From positions 32,213,234-32,277,233 of the forward strand of contig CM038471.1 in the NCBI GenBank assembly GCA_021464415.1: a stretch of 64,000 nucleotides of DNA, in the 5' to 3' direction. Positions 34,744-44,535 of this stretch are shown in pieces. The notes below the pieces were generated by a model. It was not told the DNA's origin. It made no database searches and was given only the letters and a program-made list of their open reading frames with translations. Positions within the stretch are counted from its first letter, which is position 1; the number at the start of each line of letters is the position of its first letter. Origin of the DNA: Lonicera japonica (Eukaryota; Streptophyta; Magnoliopsida; Dipsacales; Caprifoliaceae). Both the position numbers and the translations under genes were made by a program.

Positions 34744-36318
34744 TGTGAGAATCCGCAAATGCGGCCCCCCGGGTCTCGTCCCCGTTGGTGGTGGGGGTCA
34801 TGGGACGTCGGAACTGATTCCGTCGTTCCATTTGCTGGAGCGTTTTCGTTGATTCATATCAAGTGTCCCTACGTTCTATTTCTAGATGCAAGGGGGTTCA
34901 TTCAGAGTCGCCAGTACGTTTTTACGAGAAAACGGACAAAAAAGGTCGTGTAAGAGGAAAGGCTATAGACAAGCCTTTCTTTACACGTTTGTCTGCGAAA
35001 CCGGGATTCTTATAGGGTTCGGAAACTATATTACGGTTTGGGAAGGTGTTAAGCACCCATTCCGCCCTTTCGGTCTCTAGTGGTCTTATATGTTTATTCT
35101 ATGTTGAAAAACTTGGATGCTTTTACCGACAGTCTACTACTTTCTAAATAAATAATAAAAAAAAACCCTAATTTGGGAAAACGGGGAAAGGAATGAAAAC
35201 CTTTGTGTTCCGAGATCCGATGTTTTTATATTTAAAAGATGTAATGACAAATGACAAAAACCTTTTATTTTTGAAAGAGTATTCCGTATTATTTCCTCAG
35301 ATAATGACGGTTTTCTCGAGTTGTGATTATTTTGAAAAAAGGTTCGGATCTTTATGTCGGGACTAATTCAATATGGAATTTGAACTCTTTGAGGAGAGTT
35401 TATCAGACACGTCGCAGTCTATAGAGAAGACAGGATATGTTGATTTTAATTCCTAGATAAGTCTTATCAGTCCGGGGTTTGAAAACAGGGTTTATCCGGA
35501 CGATAATGTACTTACTCTTCTGGTTTTGAAAGTAGTTTTATCAGGGTCTTTTGTTTTGAAAACGGTAGACTATTGGTAACTTGACAATAAGTTTATTCAA
35601 ATAAAACGTGGACAAAATAACAGAAGTAAAACAAGTACACAGATATCTAATCTTAAATACTAGAAGGGACTTTCTTTACCTTCCCGACGAGAATAATAAT
35701 AAGAAAGAAAATATAATACGGCAGAGGGATCTCCGGCGATAATAATCTTCTCTTTCTTTAGATATTTCCGAGAAATCGATTCCGGAGACGGGACACGTCG
35801 AGTGTCGAGGATAGATTCGATAATTCTTCAGAAATAAGATAATAGTAGAAAAGTGCTTGATAAAAATCAAATCTAAAGCTCCAAATTCTCAGATTCCAAT
35901 TGCTGCCCCTGAACCCTTGGGGGTGTTGGCCTATTTATACTGCTCGGGAGAGATTGTCGCGCGACATTTCCTTAAAAAAGGAGAATGTCGCGCGACATTG
36001 TGATATGTCGCGCGACATACGGGAATGTCGCGCGACAAACGGCTGAAGTGATGGTTCTGACAGATTGATGTGTCAGAAAGTGGTTGGTCTGGTGCAGAGG
36101 GGGAATGTCGTGCGACATAGTGGAATTGTCGCGCGACATATCAGGGATTGTCGCGCGACAATGTGATATGTCGTGCGACAATCTCTCTAAAGAACAAGTT
36201 TGTCGGGCGACAAACCCTCCTAGTGTAGTACCGGGTCCTCGGGTGGGTCCTGGACCCAAAATAGTAGTTCTCGGAGGTCGTTAGGGTTCTTGCGGGGGTC
36301 ACGGATCGGGTGTCTACA
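34744..36318 (-). repeat. Tat 3' LTR (1575 bp)
   Basis: Plus strand from TGTGAGAATCCGC to GGTGTCTACA. It contains the palindrome cluster at 35955-36212 and a minus-strand TATAAATA box at 35932-35939. Confidence 0.97.
35932..36212 (-). promoter_or_regulatory. LTR promoter: nine TGTCGCGCGACA-type sites plus TATA (3' LTR)
   Basis: Six perfect palindromes start at 35955, 35986, 36006, 36026, 36127 and 36149. Three single-mismatch copies start at 36106 and 36169 (TGTCGTGCGACA) and 36201 (TGTCGGGCGACA). Neighbouring starts are mostly 20-22 bp apart, about two helical turns. On the minus strand the cluster ends 15 bp before TATAAATA (35939-35932). A dimeric DNA-binding protein is the natural reading, but the factor is unknown. 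Confidence 0.75.
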
Positions 36319-36534
36319 GACCCTCTCGACTCAAGCTCCTTGCTTGCAAGGAATTGAGGCGACTGGAAGAGACCTTGATCCATGGCTCCCGCAGGAACTC
36401 TAAGAAAGTGTATGCGTATAGAAGTACTTGTGAGTGCCTCCGGAGAGGGCTTGGCGATTGGTTTGCCTCCGCAGAGGGCTTGTGTTACCTCATTGCCCCT
36501 TTCGAGGACTTTCATTTGTTCCACTTTGCGCCTC

Positions 36535-37005
36535 AGATGGGAGGACTACCGTATGCCTCTCTGGGAGGGCTTCGCCTCAGGTGGGAGGACTACCGTTCGT
36601 GCCTCTCTGGGAGGGCTTCGCCTCAGGTAGGAGGACTACCGTTCGTGCCTCTCTGGGAGGGCTTCGCCTCAGGTGGGAGGACTACCGTTGCTACACCGTG
36701 CCTCTCTGGGAGGGCTTTTTAGATCTTCTCGCCTCATGTGGGAGGACTACCATTGTGCCTCTTTGGGAGGGCTTCGCCTCAGGTGGGAGGACTACCGTTC
36801 GTGCCTCTCTGGGAGGGCTTCGCCTCAGGTGGGAGGACTACCGTTCGTGCCTCTCTGGGAGGGCTTCGCCTTCAGGTGGGAGGACTACCATTGTGCCTCT
36901 CTGGGAGGGCTTCGCCTCAGGTGGGAGGACTACCGTTGTGCCTCTCTGGGAGGGCTTCGCCTCAGGTGGGAGGACTACCGTTGTGCCTCTCTGGGAGGGC
37001 TTCTA
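36535..37005. repeat. 46-bp minisatellite, about 10 units, in Tat 3' region
   Basis: The landmark CTGGGAGGGCTTCGCCTCAG starts at 36561, 36607, 36653, 36706, 36763, 36809, 36855, 36901, 36946 and 36991, so the step is 45-46 bp with two longer units. All plus-strand frames are open here, giving long fake ORFs of repeated WEDYR/VGGLP/LWEGF phrases. Confidence 0.9.
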
Positions 37006-37937
37006 GATCTGAAAGAAGAAGGAAAAAATGCCTCTGGGAGGACTTTCATGAGTAACTTTTGCCTCTGGAGAGGGCTTGTGATTTTGTGTATTGCCTCCGG
37101 AGAGGGCTTGTGTTGGTGAATTGCCCCTCTTAGACTGCTAGAGTGAAAGAGAGTAGATTTTGCGAAGGTAAAAAGAACTTCTCAGGGTCTATTCGGGATG
37201 TCCGTTTCCCTGTATCTTTCTGAACTTTACTCTCATGTTTTCCTCAGGTGAAGATGTTTCACTCAGAAGGCATTTTTCGGATTTCTTTGCTCTCCGTAGG
37301 GTGATGGTCCGAGGTTTTCCAAATCATCTCTTCTGTATCGTGCTGAAAAGAAAATTTGCTTGAAAGTTCAATCTCTGATCTTTATTCTTTTTTTAGTTTT
37401 CTCTTTTGGTGGGCCCACATCGTATTCTGTTTTTTCGATGCCCTTATTTCTCCCTCTTTTGGGAAAGACTTTTCCTGGCCCTCTCTGTTTTTGACCAGGA
37501 GTCCTTTTGTCCCTTTGTCGTGATCAGGAGCCTTACTCACCCAAAACGAAGCTCTGAGCCGGTCTTGGCCTAGCTGTCACTTTTGGTGTGGCTCTCCCTG
37601 TCACTCTGCATTTCTGTTTCTCTCGCTCGCTCTGGGCGCTCATACGGGTTCTTTCTCTTTTCTACTTTTTCAATTTTTTTCCATTCCCGTTTTATCGTGG
37701 CATTCTGCCTTTTCTCTTTATTTGATGGTCTCGGTCCTTCTGTGAGATCAGAGACTACTTTTAATCGCGGCATTCTGTTTTCGCATTTTTTCGGAGAGAT
37801 GATTTGAAAGTTTTCTCTTTGAACTTTTTATCATGGGTGTGCGGTTTTTAGCAATTTTCCGAAAACTGCTTCTCCGAAGTGCCTCTGCAGAAGATAAAAT
37901 GAGACAGAGGTCAAAAAAATCAGGGAGGAGGGGGGAT

Positions 37938-38021
37938 TGTCGCGCGACATTTCGGTGCCTGGCTCTTTGTCGCGCGACAATGTGGCCATTTGTCGCGCGA
38001 CAAACTGACCCACCATATAAA
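37938..38021 (+). promoter_or_regulatory. Antisense gene A promoter: three palindromes plus TATA
   Basis: Perfect TGTCGCGCGACA at 37938-37949, 37968-37979 and 37991-38002, followed 13 bp later by TATAAA (38016-38021). The first ATG of gene A is at 38169. The layout matches that of the LTR but faces the other way. Confidence 0.75.
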
Positions 38022-38168
38022 CCCCTTGCTGAGCTCATTCCACCTCATTCTCTCCTTTCTCTTTCTCTCTCTAGCTCTCTTTTTCTCTCTTTTCTTCTCT
38101 CCCAAGCGCGGAAGCTCTGCCGTGTTTTTGACTTTTCCGACCTTTTCACACATATTCTACCTATATCG

Positions 38169-41100
38169 ATGGACCCGGCTCACCTCGACCGATTAGAGGG
38201 TGACCAGGAGGAGGTCACCTTTACTGACGCTCAGGGCGTTCTTCGCTGCAGCCCTCATCACGACGACTGGGCGGACTTGGACTGGTATGATGAGGATGGG
38301 ATAGACCGCGGTCGGGCGGTGGTCTATCGGGATGCTATCCGAGCTGCTCCAGTCCCGGACGTCCCGTGGCTTTTGATGGAGCCCGTTTCTCACGAGATTC
38401 GTCGTCGATCTCTGGTATGTCTTCTTTCGTGCATTTATTTGTTCTGCTTCTTGTCGTTTCCTGTATTCGTTTTAGATAATGTTAGTATGCATGTCTGACT
38501 AGGAATAACGCCCGATTTTTAGCGAACACATACTTTTACCTGTGATACCTCTTAGTTTAGAAAATTACATAATGTACCCCCATGACTCTATAACTCTCAT
38601 AATTACACCAAAGTACCCTCAGGTTTTGGAAAATCACATAATTTACACCTATAGCTTTATAACTCTCATAATTACACCAAAGTACCCTCAGGTTTTACAT
38701 AATTTACCCTTATAACCCCATAACTCTCATAATTACACCAAAGTACCCTCAGGTTTTGGAAAATTACATAATTTACCCTTATAACCCTCTAACTCTCATA
38801 ATTACACCAAAGTACCCTCAGGTTTTGGAAAATTATTTTACCCTTATAGCCCTATAACTCTCATAATTACACCAAAGTACCCTCAGGTTTTGGAAAATTA
38901 CATAATTTACCCTTATAGCCCTATAACTCTCATAATTACACCAAAGTACCCTCAGGTTTTGGAAAATTACATAATTTACCCTTATAACCCCATAACTCTC
39001 ATAATTACACCAAAGTACCCTCAGGTTTTGGAAAATTACATAATTTACCCTTATAACCCCATAACTCTCATAATTACACCAAAGTACCCTCAGGTTTTGG
39101 AAATTACATAATTTACCCTTATAGCCCTATAACTCTCATAATTACACCAAAGTACCCTCAGGTTTTGGAAAATTACATAATTTACCCTTATAACCCTCTA
39201 ACTCTCATAATTACACCAAAGTACCCTCAGGTTTTGGAAAATTACATAATTTACCCTTATAGCCCTATAACTCTCATAATTACACCAAAGTACCCTCAGG
39301 TTTTGAAAATTACATAATTTACTCTTATAACCCTATAACTCTCATAATTACACCAAAATACCCTCAGGTTTTGGAAATTACATAATTTACCCTTTTAACC
39401 CTATAACTCTTATAGTTACACCACAGTACCCTCACATTTTGGAAATTACATAATTTACCAGTTATAACCCTATAACTCTCATAATTACACCAAAGTACCC
39501 TCAAATTATGGAAATTACATAATTTACCCCTTATAACCCTCTAACTCTCATAATTACACCAAAGTACCCTCAGGTTTTAAAAATTACATAACTTACAATT
39601 ATAACCCGATAACTCTCATAATTACACCAAAGTACCCTCAGGTTTTGGAAAATTACATAATTTACCCTTATAACCCCATAACTCTCATAATTACACCAAA
39701 GTACCCTCAGGTTTTGAAAATTACATAATTTACCCTTATAACCCCATAACTCTTATAATTACACCAAAGTACCCTCAGGTTTTGGAAATTACATAATTTA
39801 CCCTTATAGCCCTATAACTCTCATAATTACACCAAAGTACCCTCAGGTTTTGGAAAATTACATAATTTACACCTATAGCTTTATAACTCTCATAATTACA
39901 CCAAAGTACCCTCAGGTTTTGGAAATTACATAATTTACCCTTATAACCCCATAACTCTTATAATTACACCAAAGTACCCTCATAACCTCATACTCGTTCC
40001 TTTGTCTGCAGTGGGTTGGCCGCGGTTGGGGTTCCCCCAATGCTATATCTTCGGAGTGGCGACGGGCACCGGCCCCTGTCCAGGAGTTGATTCTCGCGAC
40101 TCCTTTTGGCTCCCTCTTCGACGCCCTCCCAGAGCGAGTATCTAGGGCGACAGTTTTAGTATCGGCTCTGGCTTGCCACTGGTGGGACACCACCCATACC
40201 TTTCACTGGAGCTGGGGGGAGATGACGATGACCCCCCTCGATTTGTTTGCTTTGACCGGGATTCCTTCAGGGGGGTCCCCATCCAGATCGACGTCCCCTT
40301 GCGTCTGACAGCCGAGGGCATTGTTAGTTCATTAGGATGGTTTCCGGAGCGACGGAGTTCCGGCGACACGATTCCTCGGGGCGTCTTGGTTACGCGGTTA
40401 GCCACAGAGAGGGCTCGACTAGCTGCTTCAGGGGTTCCTATGACCCGTCAAGAGGCGCGCCAGTATGCCCGCGTCTTTCTTCTATTGACACTCCATGATT
40501 TATTCGAGGCTCGTGGTGGGGACACGGCTCATCTTTGGTGGTTGCCCTATCTTCGGGACTTCAGCCTCATGTTTGACTACGACTGGGGAGGTTTCATTCT
40601 TGCAGTCCTTTACGATGCCATGGACCAGGTCTCTCGTCATTTAGCCCTGAACCTCAAGGGCTTTTCTTTGCTGTGGGAGGTACATTTTTTAGTCTTTCTG
40701 TCTTTGCTTCAGTTCTTTGCTCATTACTTGTTGATCATTGCTGATTTCTTCTATCTTTCCTTTTCAGAGCTGGTTTGTAGCTTATACCCGTCTGGGTCGC
40801 GCCCAGGTGGATCTCCTCGTTGAGAACGAGGACCAGTTCCCTTTTCTCCGCCGATTCATCGCGGGGAACTATAGGGCTCCCTATGTATACCGGACTCGGG
40901 AGACCGGAGCTGCTGCTGTTCATGATCTGCGGGAGGACCAGGTAAAATATTTTTAGTCTTCTTGCTTTTCAATAGTCAGATAGAGTAGAATATATAAAAT
41001 ACTGAAATAAAATCTTATTCTCTTTTCAGATTGAGTGGGCCCCTTGGGGTGATCTGGGTCATCATTATGGGTATGGCCGTGCTCTGACCGCCTCGAGGAC

Positions 41101-42600
41101 CAGGCGGCTTATCCGGGACGAGTACGGCCTTCTCTTCTACTTGGGCGAGAGGGTCATCCGTCAGCATACGCCGTCCCAGTGGCCTCGTGTTCCATTGTTC
41201 CCTCCTGTTCTGATGAGGCGGACGGGCGAGATCGACCCGGTGACGGTGCAGGCTTTGGTTGACGGACTCGGCTTCCAGACGTTCGTCGAGGAGGGAGACT
41301 ATGCTATTTTTGCTGCCCGTTACCTGATGAGGGAGCCGAAGGGGACTCGGGGACGGGTTTTCTATGAGAGGTATCGGGCATTGGGGGGTGATCCTCATTA
41401 TATACGGGGACAGACCCATTTAGCTAGGGTGGTTCCGGGTCATCTGCCACCTGTCCCCGATCAGAGGGACAACATTCCGGATTCTGAGGATGAGGATCCT
41501 GAGGGAGAGAGGGATGTTCCTGCTACGGCTGAGGGCGGCGGTCGGCCAGAGGGCGAGGGAGGTGATGCGACAGCCGTTCCGGAGCCGTCACCTCAGGCGA
41601 CACCTGCGGGGGAGCAGCGCGCTGAGGGCTTCGAGTTTCCCACCGGCCCTTCCGTGTCTCCGGGGGGCCTTTTTGCTGCTGCTGAGGCTGCTGAGGGGAG
41701 AGCGGGATTTTCTGAGAGGTCCTGGGAGCCCGCGGACCTTGGGGCAGATTTTGATCAGTTTGGGCGGACTCCTCCCGCGGCGGCGACTACTCCTTCTAGT
41801 GGGGTACCTCCTTTGGGGGCGACGGCCATGGTGGATCCTCCGGGGGTCCGAACATACGCTACGTTGACCCCTCTACCGGCGACTGTCATGGGGCCTCCCG
41901 CCCGATCTCCGGGCTTTGGTGGCTCATCCTCTCGTCCACCCTTGTTCCCCATTCGTGAGGAGGGAGGGTCTTCTTCTGCAGCTGCTCCTGCGGGGTCATC
42001 TATTTCGTGGGTAGATCTACCTCCACTCCCCAGAGATATTTCTTATGTCGGCGCGGGCCTATGTCGATATTCTGTCCCGGAGTATCCCCTTCCCGAGGAT
42101 ACTTTTGATTTCTTGGGTGGTCGTTCTGATTGTGAGGTATCTTCTTCAACTTCTCCTGATACTTTCATGTTTATATCTATTTATTTTGACTGTGCTGATT
42201 CTCCTTTTATTGTATGTCTTTTTTACAGAGAGTGGGTGTACGGGTGGCGGATCTACGGGCCTGGTATGCCCAGTATTTCTACAGCTGGAACCTGCTCCAG
42301 TACGTCGGTCGAGACCCTCCAGCCTACATGCGTGACTATCAGAGGGCTATCGACATCATCTCTTTACGGCCGGACGACCCCCTGACTTCCTCCCATGCCC
42401 GGACGGATTCTCGGAGGAGCAGTAGTCGGACTTCCCGGCGTTCCCGATCGTCGGTGATCCGTCCTACGGCACCGGTTCAGTCCACGGGGCCTTCTCAGGC
42501 GGCAGTTCCTCCTGTTCCCGGCGTCCCAGTTGTTGATCTTACCCCTGAGGAGGGCTCGGGAGATAGTGGGAGCGTGTCGAAACGCGCCCGAGTAGATTAG
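38169..42600 (+). CDS. Antisense gene A: plant-mobile-domain-like protein, five exons, one frameshift
   Basis: Exons by GT-AG and frame: 38169-38414, 40012-40679, 40768-40941, 41030-42136, 42229-42600. All four introns are phase 0. The product would be about 855 residues if the exon 2 frameshift at the G6 run 40270-40275 is allowed for; as read, exon 2 hits a stop at 40306-40308. Exon 2 (HWWDTTHTFHWSWGEMTMTP, then LFALTGIP) has the hallmark of the aminotransferase-like plant mobile domain. Exons 3-4 continue the helical fold. The later part of exon 4 is Pro/Ser/Gly-rich, and exon 5 ends with an Arg/Ser-rich stretch (SRRSSSRTSRRSRSSV) and KRARVD, possible nuclear signals. The gene lies between pol and 3' LTR on the opposite strand, where Tat elements are known to carry extra ORFs. 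Its role is unknown. Confidence 0.75.
38555..39986 (+). repeat. 69-bp minisatellite filling intron 1 of antisense gene A
   Basis: About 21 units of 61-69 bp, each with AACTCTCATAATTACACC, AAAGTACCCTCAGGTTTTGG and a TTACATAATTTACCCTTATA tail. It occupies nearly all of intron 1 (38415-40011). A plus-strand frame through three units is open by chance at 38890-39111. Confidence 0.9.
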
Positions 42601-42908
42601 TTTTCCCTTTCTGCACTAAGTTGTTAGTTTTGGACAGATGTGCTTAGACAGATATTTAAAATGTTCTTTTATTGGTTTTATAAAATATCTTTATCTGTGT
42701 TTGATTTATACTTTTATTATCTGTCTGTGCAAGATATATACATATATATATAAGAGTCGGTAATTTAAAAGTCGTACCTTCTAGTGTAGTGATACTTATG
42801 TTTCCTGCAAAAAAGAACAAAGTGAGAACAGAAAGCATCCAGAAGTGATTCTTTTGGCAAAGATGACCATTATGTATAAGAAAAAGTAGGGTGCCCCCCA
42901 GATGGGTT

Positions 42909-43016
42909 TGTCGCGCGACAATCCCTCCTGGTCATGGGTTTGTCGCGCGACACTTCCCCTGAAAATGGGTTTGTCGCGCGACAAACAGGTACAGACCCTC
43001 TTTTTTGCTATAAATA
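42909..43016 (+). promoter_or_regulatory. Antisense gene B promoter: three palindromes plus TATA
   Basis: Perfect TGTCGCGCGACA at 42909-42920, 42941-42952 and 42972-42983 (steps 32 and 31). They are followed by TATAAATA at 43009-43016 and, 38 bp further on, the ATG at 43055. Each palindrome sits in a GGGTTTGTCGCGCGACA context, so the group looks like a short tandem amplification. Confidence 0.78.
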
Positions 43017-43054
43017 CACCCATCTTCTTTCCTTCATCCCCACACCTCTCCAAA

Positions 43055-44310
43055 ATGTCTTCCTACCGTACCAACTCTGATTTTTCTTATGTTAAAGCTC
43101 GAGATGCTCTGATATCTTCTGAAAATGGTTTGAACTTTGGTGCATTCAGTTCTTTGGCGGGCTGGTGCCATCGTCCTGTAGATTTCTCCTTTCTGTTAGG
43201 TGCTTTGTATTTCTGGAGTCCTGCGGACCATCTCTTCCGTTTTGGACTAGATGAGCTCTGCCCAACCTATGAGGAGTTCTCCTGGCTGTTACGTTCTGAC
43301 GTTCGTCTCCCGATGGCAGTTCCTATAGAAGGAATCGGTCCCCGCGACATGCTAATTGCTCTGTTAGCCATTCCCCAAGCGGCCTGCGATGGTTTCATTG
43401 TCGACGGGCTCCTTGACCTCCACAAAATGGTGAGGTTCTTTCATCGTTATGAAGATAGGGCCTCTTACGGCGTGGGGCGTACTGCAGCGGCCCTGATTTG
43501 CCTGGTTTCTGATATGCTGCTGGTGACGGGTTCTTCCCGTGTTGATCCGACTATCTTGAGTCTGATTTACCAGGCTAGAAATGGGGAGTCTATAGTGCCG
43601 ATCATTCTTGCAGAGACCCTGAATGGTCTTGATGATGTTCAACGGGGGGCCTCGCCCTTCTTTCGGGGGAGCCCGCGTCTGCTATACATGTGGCTGCTAG
43701 AGCGCTTTCGATCGGTGGGTTTCAGCGGAGTTCGGCTCGACAATCCGACTCATTTCTTCCATCGGCCTCTCTTTGGTGCTTTGACCATGTCTTCCTCTGA
43801 TTGGACGGTGTGGTTTTCGGAGAACTTTCGGGCTATCCGGTGGAACATTCCTTGGTGGAAGCTGAGGAAGATGGTACTTAGTACTGGGGGTCAGAACTAC
43901 GTTCGGCTCCGCGGGCTCTGGTTTACTTCCTTTTATCTCCCTGGGCGTCTTCTTCGACAGTTTAACATTCCTCAGGAGGTTCCCCTTGGTCTGAACAACT
44001 TCTCTTCTGAGTCTAAATTTGTGACCCCACATGTTTCTTTATCGGTAAGAGGATGTGGCGTGCTCGACTGACTCGTCAGTTTAACTATGCTCGTTTCGGT
44101 ATTTCCAGGCCTCTCCGGGCTGACATTATCCGCTCTTGCTGGCAATCTCTAGAAGGAGAGCTGATTGATGACCCCTTTCAAATGGAGTGGTTCCGATTCA
44201 TGGATTCTGAGCCTACAGAGGATGGCATTGTCTTTGCGTACCAGATTTTGGATGAGGCTCGAATTGATTTGGCCGCTGAGGACCCAGTGTGGCCAACCCC
44301 TAGGGATTAG
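43055..44310 (+). CDS. Antisense gene B: uncharacterised plant retroelement ORF, one frameshift
   Basis: The ATG at 43055 (MSSYRTNSDFSYVKARDAL) follows a TATA box by about 40 bp. The frame runs to 44071, but sequence that clearly continues the protein (RMWRARLTRQFNYARFG) lies in the next frame from about 44047 to the stop at 44310. One base is therefore out of register at 44043-44052; a 60-bp intron (GTAAGAG...TTCCAG) was tested and does not restore the frame. The intended length would be about 418 residues. The phrases FSSLAGWCHRPVDFSFL and FRFGLDELCPTYEEFSWLL recall a domain of unknown function (DUF7745-like, from memory) found in plant transposon-related proteins. It is Trp-rich with no catalytic motif that I recognise. 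It is convergent with pol, ending 225 bp from the integrase stop. Confidence 0.7.
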
Positions 44311-44535
44311 TTTCTTCTTTGTATGCTGTACTTCCTTTGTAACTCTTGGTGTTCTGAACCACCTCTTTAATAATATATGAAGGGACTTTTTATGAGAAAT
44401 AAATTTCTTTACAAAGCTTTAAACGGGCCTGAAGTCACTTCTCAGGTTGCCTACGTTCCCCCCTTTTTGATTTTTCCAGAAAATACGATATTCGAGTTGG
44501 GGCTCAGGTTTACGTAGTTCTTATACACGTCGTGC

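Larger units (their letters stand above)
36319..38168. other. Tat 3' region: minisatellite and promoter of antisense gene A
   Basis: No coding sequence that I trust. It contains the 46-bp minisatellite (36535-37005) flanked by diverged GCCTCCGGAGAGGGCTTG-type units (36437, 36466, 37060, 37087), then CT-rich DNA, the three palindromes at 37938-38002 and a TATA box at 38016. The purine tract beside the LTR is weak (minus strand GAGTCGAGAGGGTC). Confidence 0.6.

Noticed and set aside
35955..36212. Reading the palindrome cluster as a CRISPR-like array
   Set aside because: The repeats are 12 bp, the spacers are short and irregular, the genome is a plant's, and the cluster lies next to a TATA box; a promoter array is the better reading.
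36434..37119. Several long overlapping plus-strand ORFs with repeated WEDYR/VGGLP phrases
   Set aside because: They arise because the minisatellite unit has no stop in any plus frame; there is no independent coding evidence.
38890..39111. ORF of repeated ENYIIYPYNPITLIITPKYPQVL-type units
   Set aside because: It is a chance open frame across three units of the intronic minisatellite.
44043..44110. Short intron in antisense gene B (GTAAGAG to TTCCAG)
   Set aside because: Splicing there leads straight to an in-frame stop and removes sequence that continues the protein; a one-base frameshift fits better.
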